Positions 1-11,798 are shown, counted from the stretch's first letter. The stretch is 64,000 nt of DNA from Dichomitus squalens LYAD-421 SS1 (GCF_000275845.1 NW_006766892.1:829065-893064), one strand, 5' to 3'. The notes: generated by a model not told the origin, from the letters alone. Program-made: numbers and translations.

Positions 1-562
1 GTCATGTTGTTTGGCGTTGAGTCGTTTCGTATGAACTTCCCATACTCAGACGCGCTTCGGCTCTTTGTGGTCCCGTCGGCCCCGCCATTCTGCTGTACTC
101 GCTGTCCAGACATGCTGGCAACGTGCTCATATTATGACTCAAATTCTGCAGACAAGTACCGCATCAGTTGCCACTGAGCCAGCTGCGATAGCTGCGCGCT
201 GCAGGGGACACAGCGGAGGAGATTTCGAGGCTCGCCACAGCCACGTGGCTCAGGTGCAGCGCAAGGCGCCCGTCTGCGCTCCGCTCCTTGCCTTCAACCA
301 ACTCGACGCGCTCGACGTCGCCGTCTCCTAGGCTGTGCTTGTTTCCTACCCACAATACCGACTATATAGGGCTGGTCGCCCGTTCCTGTGCTTCTCTCTG
401 ACTCGACCCAAGGAATCTCCGCCAGTGAGTCTATGTGCTGTCATTGAAGAATGCACACATGCTCACAAAATCCAATTTCCCAGTGTCTACACCCTTCCGA
501 CAGTGAGCTATTGTTCGACTTATGCGTCAATAACTGACAGCGAGAGCGTGAAATCTAGGGAT
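1..562. other. Left-edge intergenic stretch
   Basis: No reading frame here resembles a known protein and none has convincing splice structure. The right part is presumably the promoter and 5' leader of the complex I subunit gene that begins at 563. A TATATA string lies at 363-368. A 3' end of a gene lying outside the window cannot be excluded. Confidence 0.4.
363..368 (+). promoter_or_regulatory. TATA-like element upstream of NDUFA13
   Basis: TATATA sits about 195 bases before the ATG at 563. This spacing would suit a core promoter with a medium-length leader. It is a short motif and could occur by chance. Confidence 0.25.
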
Positions 563-1225
563 ATGCCCCCACCGGGTGGTTTCGAGCCAGTGAAGTACAA
601 GCGAAATCTCCCGCTCCGTGGTCCGAGTGGCCTTGTCATTCTCGGCGGCGTGACGGCGGTATGCGCGTACGGCTTCTATCGGCTTGGAAAGGGAAACCTT
701 GAGAAGAGGTACGTGGAAAGATTGCAGTCATTCATGCGGGCGCGAGAAGGTCAGGCGGACGTTAAACGTGGGCAGTTGAGGGCCCGCCCAACGGGGAACG
801 TGGCCTTCTGTTGGATCCGTCCGCGCGACGCAGTCTCTTATCAGTGACAAATCTGGGATAGCCATGCGCCATTCGCAAAGAGAGTACCGAGCTGATGCGA
901 CATTGCTTCTCAGGGAGCTCCAAAGAGAGAAGGTCTGGTCGCGCATACACCTAGTCCCGCTCCTACTCGCCGAGGGCGATCGTGACGCGTACAGGCGTCA
1001 GCAAGCTGCGCTGGAACGAGAGAGGGAGATCATGAAAGATGTTCCGGGCTGGGAGGTCAGTGACATCTCGAACGGGGAGATGACAAGATGGTCATGTTTG
1101 CTGATAACACGGTTCCCCGGGGTCGTACCGTCCTATCGTTTTCTGCGGTTTGTCTGTGACAGGCTGGTAAAAGCGTCTACAACAACCCGCGCCATCGGTC
1201 CTCAGAGTCGATCGTGGTTATATGA
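563..1225 (+). CDS. NDUFA13: NADH dehydrogenase (complex I) subunit NDUFA13 / GRIM-19
   Basis: Accessory subunit of mitochondrial respiratory complex I, an inner-membrane protein. Exons 563-708, 914-1055 and 1163-1225 join in frame to about 116 residues. The start reads MPPPGGFEPVKYKRNLPLRG, matching the family's N-terminal PPxGGYEPVxYKRNLPxRG signature. A single membrane helix follows (GPSGLVILGGVTAVCAYGFY). The segment after the first intron, REKVWSRIHLVPLLLAEGDR, is the best conserved block of the family, followed by MKDVPGWEAGKSVYNN at the C-terminus. The first intron is long (205 bases) by the standards of this window; the second is about 107. The ATG at 563 is preferred over an upstream in-frame ATG at 335 because conservation begins exactly there. 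The protein is short compared with animal GRIM-19, as is usual in fungi. Confidence 0.92.
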
Positions 1226-2090
1226 TGGTAGCCGGTTTCCTTTGTATCACCTTTCGTGCGTCTTCGAGCAATCCGAATCAGAGGTTGATGAGCTGCAGCT
1301 ACTGGATTGCGGACGGCTGATGTGACCGGGGATGTGGGCTGAGGGCCCCTTGGAGAGAGCTTGAGACGATTCCGCCGAGAGCGCACTGGCGGCTTTGGGC
1401 CGGACCCGCCGAACGGTCATTGGCGCACTCGGCTAGACGCCGGCCGCTGTGGCGGACTTGGACTACCGGAGCCCGGGGACCGTCCTGCCGAAGTTGGCCA
1501 CATCACAGTGGTCCCGCCGTATACCATATCTGGCATGATTTAGGGCAAGGCCGGGCTGTGCGGGACGGCGCCACGGTGGACGAGTCTGTGACTGCGGGTA
1601 TGCGTCCGATCGCATATTCGCTGACAACATCCAGGACAGCCAGACATCCGGACGCCCGACAACCGCCAGCAAGACGCCACATTAGACACAGAACCGCCGA
1701 GTTGGTCCGCGAGTGTGGGTGATTGGGATATCGGAGAGGGCGACAGACGCACACGGCAAGGGGGTGTCACATTGAGTTGAGGATACGGAGGCGCATCGGT
1801 CGTCGCGCGCAGGACGAGATCACGAGGAGGGCGTTGGGCACAGGTGCGCATGCTTCTGCCGACGATCTAGAGTCCTGCTTCCATATGCCTTCTGCTTTCA
1901 CAGGCAGGGCGGGTCGGCACTGTAACTCCCAAAAGTGGGGAACAATCCGGCCGGGAAAGGCAACAAGCCCGTAAGTGCGAAACTCTCCGGATTCCCGTAT
2001 TGCTGACATCTTGACCAGATCTCGCGCCTCCCAGTCCCGCTGATTCTCACCGAGTCAGCGAACGAGGCACCGAATTGTACTTAATGCGCC
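1226..2090. other. Intergenic region between NDUFA13 and the HMG-box gene
   Basis: Contains overlapping frames on both strands without family resemblance, codon regularity or splice logic. It probably holds the NDUFA13 3' end and the HMG-box gene promoter. Nothing else could be recognised. Confidence 0.4.
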
Positions 2091-4258
2091 ATGCCTCAAA
2101 TACCGCTCATTCGAATCCCGCCATCCCTTGCAAACATATCCCCCCTTCTCAGATCTCTCCGAGCCCGCCACAGACGCGTGGTTCCCACCCTCGCAACTTC
2201 CCTTTCCGCTCGCGCATCCCCGCTTGCGCCATCCCTCATAAGGCCCGGTCCAAGCCGTTTGTATCCTCGAACCACCTACGCTTCGACATCCTCGATGCCC
2301 GCCTCGCCCTTCTACCACCGCGAACACGACCGCGACGCAGCAACCATCACCCTCGCTGCCTCCGATATGTCGCTACGAGACCACTCCCCCATGTTCACCT
2401 TCGACGACCACGTCCCACAATACGACCCTATGATCTCCGACCACGACAACATGATCTTTGGCCTCGAGCTCGACGATCCGCTCTACCAAGAGTCTAAGTC
2501 TCCTTTCTCCATGGACTCGACGCACCTCATGCAATATAGCTCGATGTCGTCTATCCCCTTCCCTGGCTCACCCGAGTCGACGACCAGTCAGTTGGACGCC
2601 GGCATGCCGACACACACACGACGCTACGACTCGACGTTCTCCAACAGCTCTGGCTACTTTGCTCCGTCGTCACCTGAATTCAACGACTCTGCGTTGTACT
2701 CCAACTGGATCGCTGACCCCGACGCTCCCCATCCGTCATCTGTGCCCATCCCTATCCCCGCCGGGCATGCGCAGGGTCCGCAGTCGCCCATGTCGTCGTC
2801 TTTCGCCGCATTTAGCGAGAACTCGTCAATCTTCCCTGACGTCACACCATTCTCGCCGACGACAGCATACGCCGCTCTACAACCACTGCCGCTCTCACCG
2901 CCCGAAGACACCGTTATGACGGAGCAGCTACGCGCGGACCTTTCCGTCGGGATTTCACCGCCCGCGAACCTCTACGGTGCGGAGCCGCCGGCGTGGGCCT
3001 CACACCTGTGGGATCCATCGGTGCAGTTGCCTTCTCCCGGAGCTCCGGTGGCGGTCATGCCCCTATCAGACGACAACTTCGCGACACAGAGGCCTCGGAT
3101 GTCACTGCGAAGAGGCACACCCGTGACGCAGCTCTTCCAGTCTTCTAGCGCGCCGTCGCCGTCACACGCGCGGCCGTCTCTGAGCCTGTCGCGGCCATAC
3201 AGTACGCGGCGGTCGGAGAGTATCAGCGAGCACGACGATCGAGATGCCACTGTCAGGAGGAAGAAGCGACCTATGGAGGACGACGAGATGGATGCGCAGG
3301 CGCAGACACGCGAGAAGCGCTCCGAGAGTCGTAAGTGCTATCCCATTCCTTGGCACGTGATATTGACACGTCGATGCAGCTCCCCTGAAATCGGTCCTCC
3401 GCCCGCCCAAGCTGGCTCCCTCTGCTTGGCAGCTGTACTTCACAGATTGGATCCAGCGTCACCAGGCTTCCAGTCACAAGAAGCTCAATGTCGCACAGGC
3501 GGCTAAAGAGGCCGGCCAGGAATACGCCAAACTCTCCGCCGACCAGAAGGAGGTTCGTCCCCGCTCTTCTCATGCTGATTCGAGATATGGTGGAGACAGA
3601 TGTGACTGATCCCTTTCGTTACACAGCCTTACCGACGTCGTTCCCAAGCCCTCAAGGAGGCTCGAGAACGCGACCTCAATGCCTACATGCGTACCCTGAC
3701 CCCCGACGATATCAAGCGCGAGAACGCTTATCGGACGGCTCAGAGGAAGGCTGGGAAGTCGCGCAAGGGCAATATCAAAGACCCGAACGCACCGAAGAAG
3801 CCTCTCAGCGCATACTTCATGTTCCTGCAGCGCATCCGATCAGATCCCGAGCTTGTCAAGGAGGTCTTCGGGGACGAGACTGAGACCACAAAGCAGTCCG
3901 TCCTCGCCGCGGGCAAGTGGCGCTCGATGACTGATGAGGAGCGCAAGGTGCGCTTCAATGTGAGCATAGTTTAGTGCGCGCGCTGATACGTGTTTCGTTT
4001 CAGCCCTTCCTTGCACAGGCTGAGCAGGAGAAGCTCGAGTACGAGTCGGCGCGCAAGATGTACGAGGAAGGCACCACAGGTTACGGCAACAGCATCAACT
4101 TCAGTATCCTCCCTGGTGGTCCCATTAACCTCATGCCGATTCCGCGTGCTAGCCAACGCCTGGTAAAGCAGGAGGCGCTCAGCTCTGAGAGCGAGAGCGA
4201 CGGGTTCAATACGGATGACGGTGCCGACAATACCCTTACTTCGCCCCGGCGTCGTTGA
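2091..4258 (+). CDS. exp1: Two-HMG-box protein, candidate Exp1 orthologue
   Basis: Exons 2091-3330, 3380-3552, 3627-3947 and 4004-4258 give 662 residues. The first 410 or so residues are Ser/Pro/Asp-rich and look disordered. The C-terminal third has two HMG-type segments: a divergent one spanning the second exon junction (LAPSAWQLYFTDWIQRHQ to the AKLSADQKEPYRRRSQALKE region) and a canonical one (DPNAPKKPLSAYFMFLQRIR ... KWRSMTDEERKPFLAQAEQE). The tail is acidic (SSESESDGFNTDD). HMG boxes bend DNA and act in transcription or chromatin. From memory, Coprinopsis cinerea Exp1, needed for cap expansion and autolysis, is an HMG1/2-like protein with two HMG domains; the architecture here fits, but orthology is inferred. 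Two in-frame starts are possible: 2091 and 2295 (residue 69). The extra N-terminus is Arg-rich and free of acidic residues, like a mitochondrial presequence. Confidence 0.85.
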
Positions 4259-4649
4259 GCATCACTCTTCTCCGGCTTCTCCTTACTATCTTGGACTTTC
4301 GACTACAGCTTCGCCGTTAGGCGTATCATGAACGGTCTTATGCTTCCCCGCTTTTCATGTTTAGTTTGAACCTTCGTTCCCCATGCGGGTGCATTATGGG
4401 CACTCTTCTGCCGCGATCTTTCATCTCTCTCTTTGGTCCACATTGCCTTACAGTTCGCGTTTGGTGTTGTCTGCAGTTCTGTTCGCAGTTCTCACGACCG
4501 TGACGGACTCCCCATCTTGCATCGTTGTATACCAACACCACCCTCCTCCATCCTCATGCTGTATTGTTAGCCAGTCATCTGTCTTCTGCTCTGTATATAC
4601 GTAACGACCTTTCATGACCACCCATTGCCAGTACGTACTGTGCTATACC
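4259..4649. other. Convergent 3' region between the HMG-box and GNAT genes
   Basis: About 390 bases lying between two stop codons on opposite strands. It is T-rich on the plus strand, consistent with a 3' untranslated region and polyadenylation signals. No additional gene was recognised. Confidence 0.5.
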
Positions 4650-5418
4650 TTAATCTGATAGCGACAAGCGGGCGACCATCTTCTGATGAGGAGCGCCGTC
4701 TTCGTCGAATTCCTCACCCTGTAGATTGCGTGCCGTTGAACAATATAATCGGATCCTCATCAGTAAATGTACCGGGTCAGAAGCATTGTCGGAGAACCTC
4801 TTCCTCGTATCCAAATCTGTCCATGTCACGGGAGGCTCAGTCAATGTACCGGGGCACGGGGGAAAGCTGTCCGCAGTAAGGGACCAGATGGCAAGTACTC
4901 ACTTGCCATAAAATCCCTTCACGGGAATCTGGGAGTGGCACGCAACTTTGACCGTGTCCGAAACCCTTGACCCAGGAGTCTTCGCATCGACTTTGACAAA
5001 GTCGTGCAAGGACTGGACGAGTGCCCGCCCGAAGCGGTATTTCCGATAGTCCTTGAGCACGGCCAGGCGGCTGAGTTTGCAGTAGCCATCCATTTTCGCG
5101 CAACGGATGGTGCCGATCGGTTTCAGCGAAGGGGTTAGTCGCAGCAGAAAATGGGTTGCTGTGTCGTCCAAGCTAGCGGTCGAGAGCGAGCGCACGAAGA
5201 CCAGAAGGAGAAATGACGATGTCAGCCATCGAAACACGGTTTCTCGGGACAAACAGGCGGGCCACGGACTCGTCTATTTCTGTGTCGAGCGGAAAACCCT
5301 GCTCGTGGTGGAAGACGTCAATGCGGACGTCATAGCACTGCTGCCTGAGCTCTTCACGACCGGGCTGGCCGGGGGCAGGCACTATGATTATTTCGTGCGG
5401 GGGTGGGGGTGCGGCCAT
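4650..5418 (-). CDS. GNAT-family N-acetyltransferase
   Basis: Predicted acetyl-CoA-dependent N-acyltransferase of 168 residues; substrate unknown. Exons in coding order are 5270-5418, 4903-5172, 4798-4816 and 4650-4718. The protein opens MAAPPPPHEIIIVPAPG and carries the block YDVRIDVFHHEQGFPLDTEI seen in ElaA/YjaB-like and fungal GNATs. The acetyl-CoA loop region is CKLSRLAVLKDYRKYRFGRA, a variant of the LxRLAVxxxxRxxGxGxxL motif. The end reads SQIPVKGFYGKFGYEEEGEE followed by FDEDGAPHQKM, matching the family's GFYxKxGFxxxGxxFxExGxPHxxM. The third exon is only 19 bases, but skipping it would break both the frame and the conserved GFYGKFGYE block. The last 23 codons lie after a 79-base intron. 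All phases agree. Confidence 0.87.
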
Positions 5419-5781
5419 TATCTCCCTGTGCGGGCGTAAGTGGAGGAGATCGACAGGGACGGGTCAGATGGAAGCCGCGAACTTGGCGAACGTACTTAGC
5501 TACTGTCGTGCGAAGCTGTATCGGCGGAAGCGCCCAGCGTCCAAAATTCCGATCGAGGGCTTGCCGGGAGTTGCCGCATCCCGTCTTGCGCTGGGCGAGT
5601 ACTCGTCGCTGCTGAGCTAGACATCCCTCTCTTTTGTATGTCGCCTCACACTGCTCTCTCCCTGCCCTGCGACGTCCTGCTCTCTCAGGTGCGTGCTCCA
5701 CGAGGCCATGACACGCTTTTGGCTTGCTGACGCGGCGCGCAAGTAGGGTACAGACCACCACTCGTCCCGGCGAGTACGGTG

Positions 5782-8700
5782 ATGTTCGAACCTCTAGCGG
5801 TGACTGTCCTCACTTCCATTCTCCCGGCTCGACCACTCGCAACTCAGCTCCTGTCCAACAAGTCCGCCTTTGGGATGGCTGTGCGGACCGCTTCGATCTC
5901 GCTTTCGACAGATTTCTTCACGCCGCGTCAGAGGAGCGCAGACGGGAAAGGAAAGGGGAAGGGCAGAGCCATGCCGGAGGACGAGTACGTGGCTTGTGCC
6001 AGTGTTCTACTTGGCAAGCTACCAAGGCACTGTATCGCCGTCATGGGTGAGTAATTCCGGCTATTTCGAGGTTGCGCAGCAGCGTTAAGCATATGTCTCG
6101 TGCTGCAGACGGAGCGGCGTTGCCTATGGCCAGATTGTCCTCTCCACGCCCCCGAATACGCCGGTCATCCAGTCACAAGAACACCGCCTTGGGGAGCAGA
6201 AGTCACATACCGTCGCTGCGCACATGGACGAGACAGGTTGACGTGGTCCAGAGGCGGCATGCCTCAAGCCGTACGCCCACCGCCGCCGAGCCCATCCGAC
6301 ATCCAACCCCCTCCCCAGAAAAGCAACGCGCATCATTGAAGATCTTCAGCGACATCGCATCTGGGGCGAGGAACTTTTCTGCGGAAGATGCCTGGCGTGC
6401 GTTCCAATTTGTCTGTGACGCTCAGGGAAGACCTCCTGGCAACACCGCGTCCGGTCTAGCGTTCGTGGCTTCTATCGCGAGGTCTGTTGCGAGCGGTGCC
6501 CAAGGACCTATGTCTGCGGAGTCACTTCGCTTATGGGGCGAGCGAATAGAGGGCATGCTACATCACATCGACCCCAATCGTACCTCACAAGATGTCCTCC
6601 GAATACGCTGGAACATCCTCCTTATTTCTGGGGCTGCATTGCAGGGAAAACTGGACGAGGCAGTAGAAGATGCTCGCGTCGTCTTCAACCGTCGTGATGT
6701 CGGCGACGAGGAGCAGCAACAAGTCTTGCGGAGTTATGTCCTGGAACTCTATACGGTGATTGTCGAGGCACTCCGCCATCATCGCGGTCCTACTGCTGTC
6801 TTCGAGTTTCTCACAGCGAACCCGGACTTGCTGCTTCAATATCTTGCCGAACGACCACCACAGACACGGCCGGATCAGGACCTGGCTCAGGTGGCCAAGC
6901 TGTTCACCTCCCGAGCTTTGGACAGTCTTGCTACGATCGAGGATCCCGCCCAATTTCTCCAAGATCACCTATCAGTCTGGTCCAAGGACAGGTTATCTGC
7001 CGCTGGTTCGCTCCTCGTTCGTGCCATCTCGCTAGCAGGACGGTCTCAGGTCGTTCACGATTTACTGCTCGTCTTGCGACGCCATGCCGTGACCTTGCCT
7101 CACTCAGTCATCTTGTCTGTCGTTCAAGACCTGACTAAGAATGAAAAGTACGATCAGGCCAGTGCACTCCTCGCTACTGTCACTCCCAGTCCATCCGACG
7201 TCACCGTCTTCGTTAGCTTTCACACAACCGCCATGATACTCACCGCTCATCAGGGTGATGTGAGGCGCTGTGAAGAGCACTACCACATGCTAGACAAACG
7301 CGGATTCGTACGCCAGGACCACAGAGCTTCTCTCATGCATGCCTATGCTAAGGCCGGACAACCCACACGTGTCGTAGAGCTTTTCAATCAGTTCTTCCCA
7401 GATCCTCCCACCACAAAGTCTTCATCCCCTCGTCCTAATCTTGTACACTACACCACCGTCATTCTCGCCTTCTCCCAGGTCGGCGACTTGAATGGCGTTA
7501 ATACGTGGGTACAGAAGCTCTCTCAGCAAGGCCTTCGACCCGACCTGCATGTCTACTCCATCATTCTCCAGTCATTCGCCATGCATGGGGACATCGACTC
7601 GATGTCTTCACTCCTAGATCAAATGCGTAGTTCGGGTGTTCAGGTTACCGTGCATATGTACACCACTCTCATCGCTACCCTCGCAAAGCGTAACGACCCC
7701 ATGGGCGCAGAGCGGCTGTACAAGCACGCTGTCTCTGAAGGCGTTGTACCTGACCGCGTCATGATCTCTGCTATCATGAATGCTCACGTTGAAGCGGGCT
7801 CCTGGGAGGGGGCCATCAGGGCGTTCGACTACCTCAAGTCCTCCGGCAAGGCTGGCGAAGGCGTTACGATCGAGGTCTTCAACACACTCATGAAGGCGTA
7901 CGTCCTCATCGGTGCGCCCTTCCGCTTGGTCGCGAACCTGTTCCGCCAGCTCGACCGCGCGAAGCTCCGCCCCGACTCGCGAACCTTCGCTCTCCTTATC
8001 CAATCCGCCTGTGATAACGGCTTCATGGACATCGCGGAGGACCTGTACCGGGAGATGGAACGTCTCGCACAGACCATGCCGCACGCGTCGCTGAAGGCCA
8101 ACGTTTACGTCCTCACCATCATGATGAACGGGTACCTGCGCATGGGCAAGCGAATCAAGGCTAGAGGGATCTTCGAACTGATGAAGTCTCTCTCGATCAA
8201 CGCCAACGCGATCACCTATGCGGCGATCCTCAAAGCGTACGGGGAACAGAAGACTTCGCAAGGGATGCAGGTCGCGGAGGAGTTCTTGGAGTCGCTCTTG
8301 AGTAGCGAATCCGAGAACAACTGGCTGCAGACCACGGGCGGCCGCCGTCTCACCCTCGATACCGTTTATCGGCCGCTGATGAACGCGTATGCCCAGCGGC
8401 AGCAACCCGCCGACGTCGAACGACTCCACAGTGCCATGGCCAACGCCGGCCAGAAGCCCACCCTGGGCACGACGACGCTGCTCCTTGACGCTTATCGTCG
8501 GTCGGGCGATGTCGAAGCTGTCGAGGCACTATGGCCCAGAGCCTTCCGACTCGGCATTGAGTTCATGAAGCAGAACGCGCTTCTCAGTCCGATGACAGGT
8601 AAACCGTCCGATAACGCATACGGGACGCTTCTGTGCGTCCCCCTCTCGATCGTCATCGATGCGTTCTCTGCGGCCGGGAAGCACCGCGAGGTCGCCCAGG

Positions 8701-9371
8701 CATGGAAGGCACTCAAGGACCAGGGCCTCCAATTCGACTCGCACAACTGGAACCATCTCGTCATCGCGCTCGTCCGGGCGGGCGAACCCGTCCGGGCGTT
8801 CGACGTCGTTGAGAACGTTATCCTCAGGTACCAGCGCCAAAGTAGGCACCAGGCAACGCGCGAGCGCGACACGAACCCGGCGTCACCTCTTCTCCTCGAC
8901 CTTCCGCCCCCTGAGGAAGGTGACCTGCCTCCGCCGCCGCCCGAGGCGCCCCTGCACTCCCCTGTGCGTCGGACGGGTGCTGCGGAGAAGTTGACGAGGC
9001 GCCTTCGGCACCAGGGGGGATCGCTGGAGGAGAAAGGAACTGAGGACTTCGCGCACCCGCTGCACCTGCTCCACACGATGTCGCCCGTATGGAATTTATG
9101 GCGGCCGCACGGCGCGACGCTGGTGCTACTCGGCCGAGTGCTCGATCATCTCAAGTCGGGGCGGCTGGTCCAGGCGGTGCGGCCCGGTGTTGACACGGAC
9201 TTCGAGCAGGCCGCCGTGGATGCGGAGGAGATCAGACGGCGGACGGAGGCTGCGGGACGGTTGCTCGGCGAGGTCCATGATCAGTTCCCGGAGACGGTCC
9301 AGTTGGTACGCGAGTACGATATCATGCGGCAGACGGCCGGACGGACAAACCAAGCAGACGATGGTTCCTGA
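5782..9371 (+). CDS. Pentatricopeptide repeat (PPR) protein, probably mitochondrial
   Basis: Exons 5782-6046 and 6109-9371 give about 1175 residues. From roughly residue 330 to 900 there are repeated 35-residue helical pairs, for example HYTTVILAFSQVGDLNGVNT, VYSIILQSFAMHGDIDSMSS, MYTTLIATLAKRNDPMGAER and TFALLIQSACDNGFMDIAED, which are PPR motifs. PPR proteins bind organelle transcripts and act in RNA stability, processing or translation. The N-terminus is rich in Ala, Ser, Arg and poor in acids, consistent with mitochondrial import, and the second exon adds more basic sequence (PRPRIRRSSSHKN). The intron uses GTGAGT and a CAG acceptor with matching phase. A start inside the second exon is possible. 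The C-terminal part includes a proline-rich segment near residue 1040. The specific target cannot be told from sequence. Confidence 0.85.
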
Positions 9372-9602
9372 TGTTTACACACAGCCAGATTACATTGCAT
9401 ACGGGCACGAAAGACACACTAATAACTCAAGCATCATGCGCAGCGTATCGAGCAGAAGGCATATGGGTTTCCCACGCCGTTCCCTCTTCGCATACCCCGC
9501 CGCGAGAGCGGCGCCGACGGTGGCGGCAAAAGAAGGGGAAGTAAGTACTGGGCTCTAAATTTACAATCGCTGGGTCTGCTGCACGGTCCGTGGGCTCCTC
9601 TC

Positions 9603-11798
9603 TCAAGCTTCATCGGACTCGTCTCCGGAGGCATCTGAGCCGTCGCGCCGCCTCTTGCGGCCTTGCTTGCTCGACCCGTTGCGGTTCCGCTTAGCGCGCG
9701 CACGATGATTAGCCTCACCTTTAGAGCGCTGCGGAGATGGATATGACGCACCAGCGGGAGTTTCTGGCCTTGGTTGCCCAACGCAATGGACAGGGCGGTA
9801 GTGTCTGTATGTCATGAGGTGTTGTCAGTATTCATACGGGGTGTGATTGTAGGATGTCGAATAGACGTCAGTTGGGAATGGGAACGAGACCTACCGGGTA
9901 CGCCGGGAAAGCGCTTCGCGGAGAAGACGACGAAAGGTTCCGTGAAGGTCTGGGCGAGGACCGGTGACACATCTGTATGAACGGACAGCGCCCGAGGTTC
10001 AGGTGCGGGAGGGCTGTCAGTGTAAGAGTATGTCAGCGGAAGAGAAGATCCGTGCCCGCCATTAACCCCATTCATGATGGAAGAGCGGTAATCGGGTTAT
10101 CTGGACCACTTACGCGCCGACGTTCATGAGGCGTAACCTAAGGCGGAAAGTGCCTACAATCAATCGTTCAATAAAGTTCAGCGATAACGAGACTAGGACC
10201 TATATGGAATTCGAAGATATCAAGACCCACCTTCGGTCCTGATGGACAAGTCTTGGAAGAGGAAAAAGATCCCGGGCTTACGGTGCTCGTCCAGAAGACG
10301 GCAAGCGTTCGACGCGAGCGGTCCGACTAACGTCCGGGTGTAGGTATGACGGGGCAAAGGCGGGATGGTCGACGGCGGTGTAGGTTCCTGGTATGAAGAA
10401 CCCTGATGATATTGTGATTGAGTTTGCTGCTGGTGCTGCTGCTGAGCGTATGACGCAGACGCATACATCGACGAGTCGATCTGCTGTTGTGCGGTCGGGC
10501 TCGTCTGCACGGGCGTATACGGGGGCTCCTGCGAGTACCGCGCCTGCTGCGCATATGGCTCAGAGCCCCCGCCTGGAGCTCCGGGGGCGACGCTACCATA
10601 AGCCCCGTCTCGAGGATCAGCGTTTGCAGGCGGGTGTCCGGGTGGGGCGGAGGCGATGGTGTGGCCATCCATAGTGGGGTAGGCAGGCTGCGGAGGCCAG
10701 TTTCGGAAGTCGACACTACCCTGATCATCGCGGACTGGCGTTTGGATCTGCCAGTCCTGGCTAGTGGCACCCGCCGCGGCCTGGGCGGGCGCGCCGTACT
10801 CGGGTGCAGTAGAGTCAGCGTTTGCGGGAGACGTGTTGCGATTGACAGCATGGATAGACGGCAGTGCGGGTGGAGCATAAGACTGTGCGCGATCGACACT
10901 AGCGTTTGATGGAGGGTAACCCCATGAGGGCGCACTGGTATCCGGAGTAGGGGCATATGGGTGTACGGCTTGGAAAGAATTTGACTCGGGTAAGGGTGCG
11001 GGCTGAGCGGGGAAGGGATAGCCTTGCGTGGAGTAGGCAGCGTTTGACGGCTGTACATCGGGTGTTAATACGGTAGACGTATGCATAGATGCACCCCCTC
11101 GACGCGCTAATGGCACCAGAACCTTGACGACTTACCTGAGGATACTGAGTGGCGGTCGGCGTCGCAGCGGACCGCTCGGGGCTCTGCCGGCTGGAACGTT
11201 GATTGGAAGTGTTTGTAGTGACGGTGCCTCTGCGTTTGCCCTTAGGTGTATTTGCAGGGACGTACCGGTCGGCAGAGGTGGGATGAAGGACGAGGTTCAT
11301 TTCATGTTTGCCATCAGAGGACCAAAGGTCGACTGTGACCAAGAAGAACGAACAGTCGATGTCACTGCCCCGGCCAGGAACGTGAGAAATGGGGGGAAGC
11401 CTCTAACAGGCTGCGACGCACTCAACATCCACAAGACTTCCGTCCTCCTTTCTTACGATCATTTTGGCAACAGCTGCGGGTGCCAGTGGTCGGCGATCCT
11501 TCGAGGAATGACTATTAACATGAGCGCGGGGTTAGGCGAAGAGGACGCGCTCACTTTGTCGCCGAAGCCGCACATTCGCGCTCTGATAGGATGTTGTACA
11601 ACCTCCAGGGAATAGTGTCTATTTCGGAACAGCGCAGCATTTATTGAGTGCTGTCAGTGATCGCTGAGAAGGAGATACATGGAGCACTAACTTGCGTCCA
11701 GACCACTGGCCCCATGTTTCTGGGCCGTCGGAAGAGGAAGTCTGTCTGCCTGGGGCGGTGGAAGTGCTCCCGGACCGCGCGTTTGTCTTCTGAATCAT
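9603..11798 (-). CDS. velB: Velvet-domain regulator, VelB type
   Basis: Fungal developmental regulator; velvet proteins form dimers, enter the nucleus and bind DNA. Nine exons in coding order: 11692-11798, 11555-11618, 11422-11498, 11136-11364, 10231-11050, 10114-10153, 9895-10013, 9752-9804, 9603-9728, giving 544 residues. The velvet fold starts at YSLEVVQHPIRARMCGFGDK, continues DRRPLAPAAVAKMIVRKEDG and FFLVTVDLWSSDGKHEMNLV, then is interrupted by a Pro/Gln/Ser-rich linker of roughly 270 residues. It resumes at YTRTLVGPLASNACRLLDEH and ends SVHTDVSPVLAQTFTEPFVV ... GNQGQKLPL. An interrupted velvet domain and this ending are hallmarks of VelB. The basic KQGRKRRRD plus acidic tail could serve as nuclear signal. 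Two points are uncertain: the start (11798 is the first ATG after which conservation is near), and the last intron, which would be just 23 bases. Confidence 0.88.

Noticed and set aside
335..562. Upstream in-frame ATG for the NDUFA13 gene
   Set aside because: The extra 76 residues have no counterpart in the family, whose N-terminus begins at MPPPGG.
7614..8429. 271-codon open frame on the minus strand
   Set aside because: It is antisense to the PPR gene, has no family resemblance, and follows from the codon bias of the real gene.
9434..9728. Read-through end of velB without the 23-base intron
   Set aside because: It gives an Arg/Leu/Pro-rich tail unlike VelB proteins, whereas the alternative frame has a plausible nuclear tail and stop. 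Kept as an open question in the findings.
10220..11116. Separate gene for the Gln/Pro-rich frame within velB
   Set aside because: Its last 30 residues are the second half of the velvet domain, so it is an internal exon of velB, not an independent gene.
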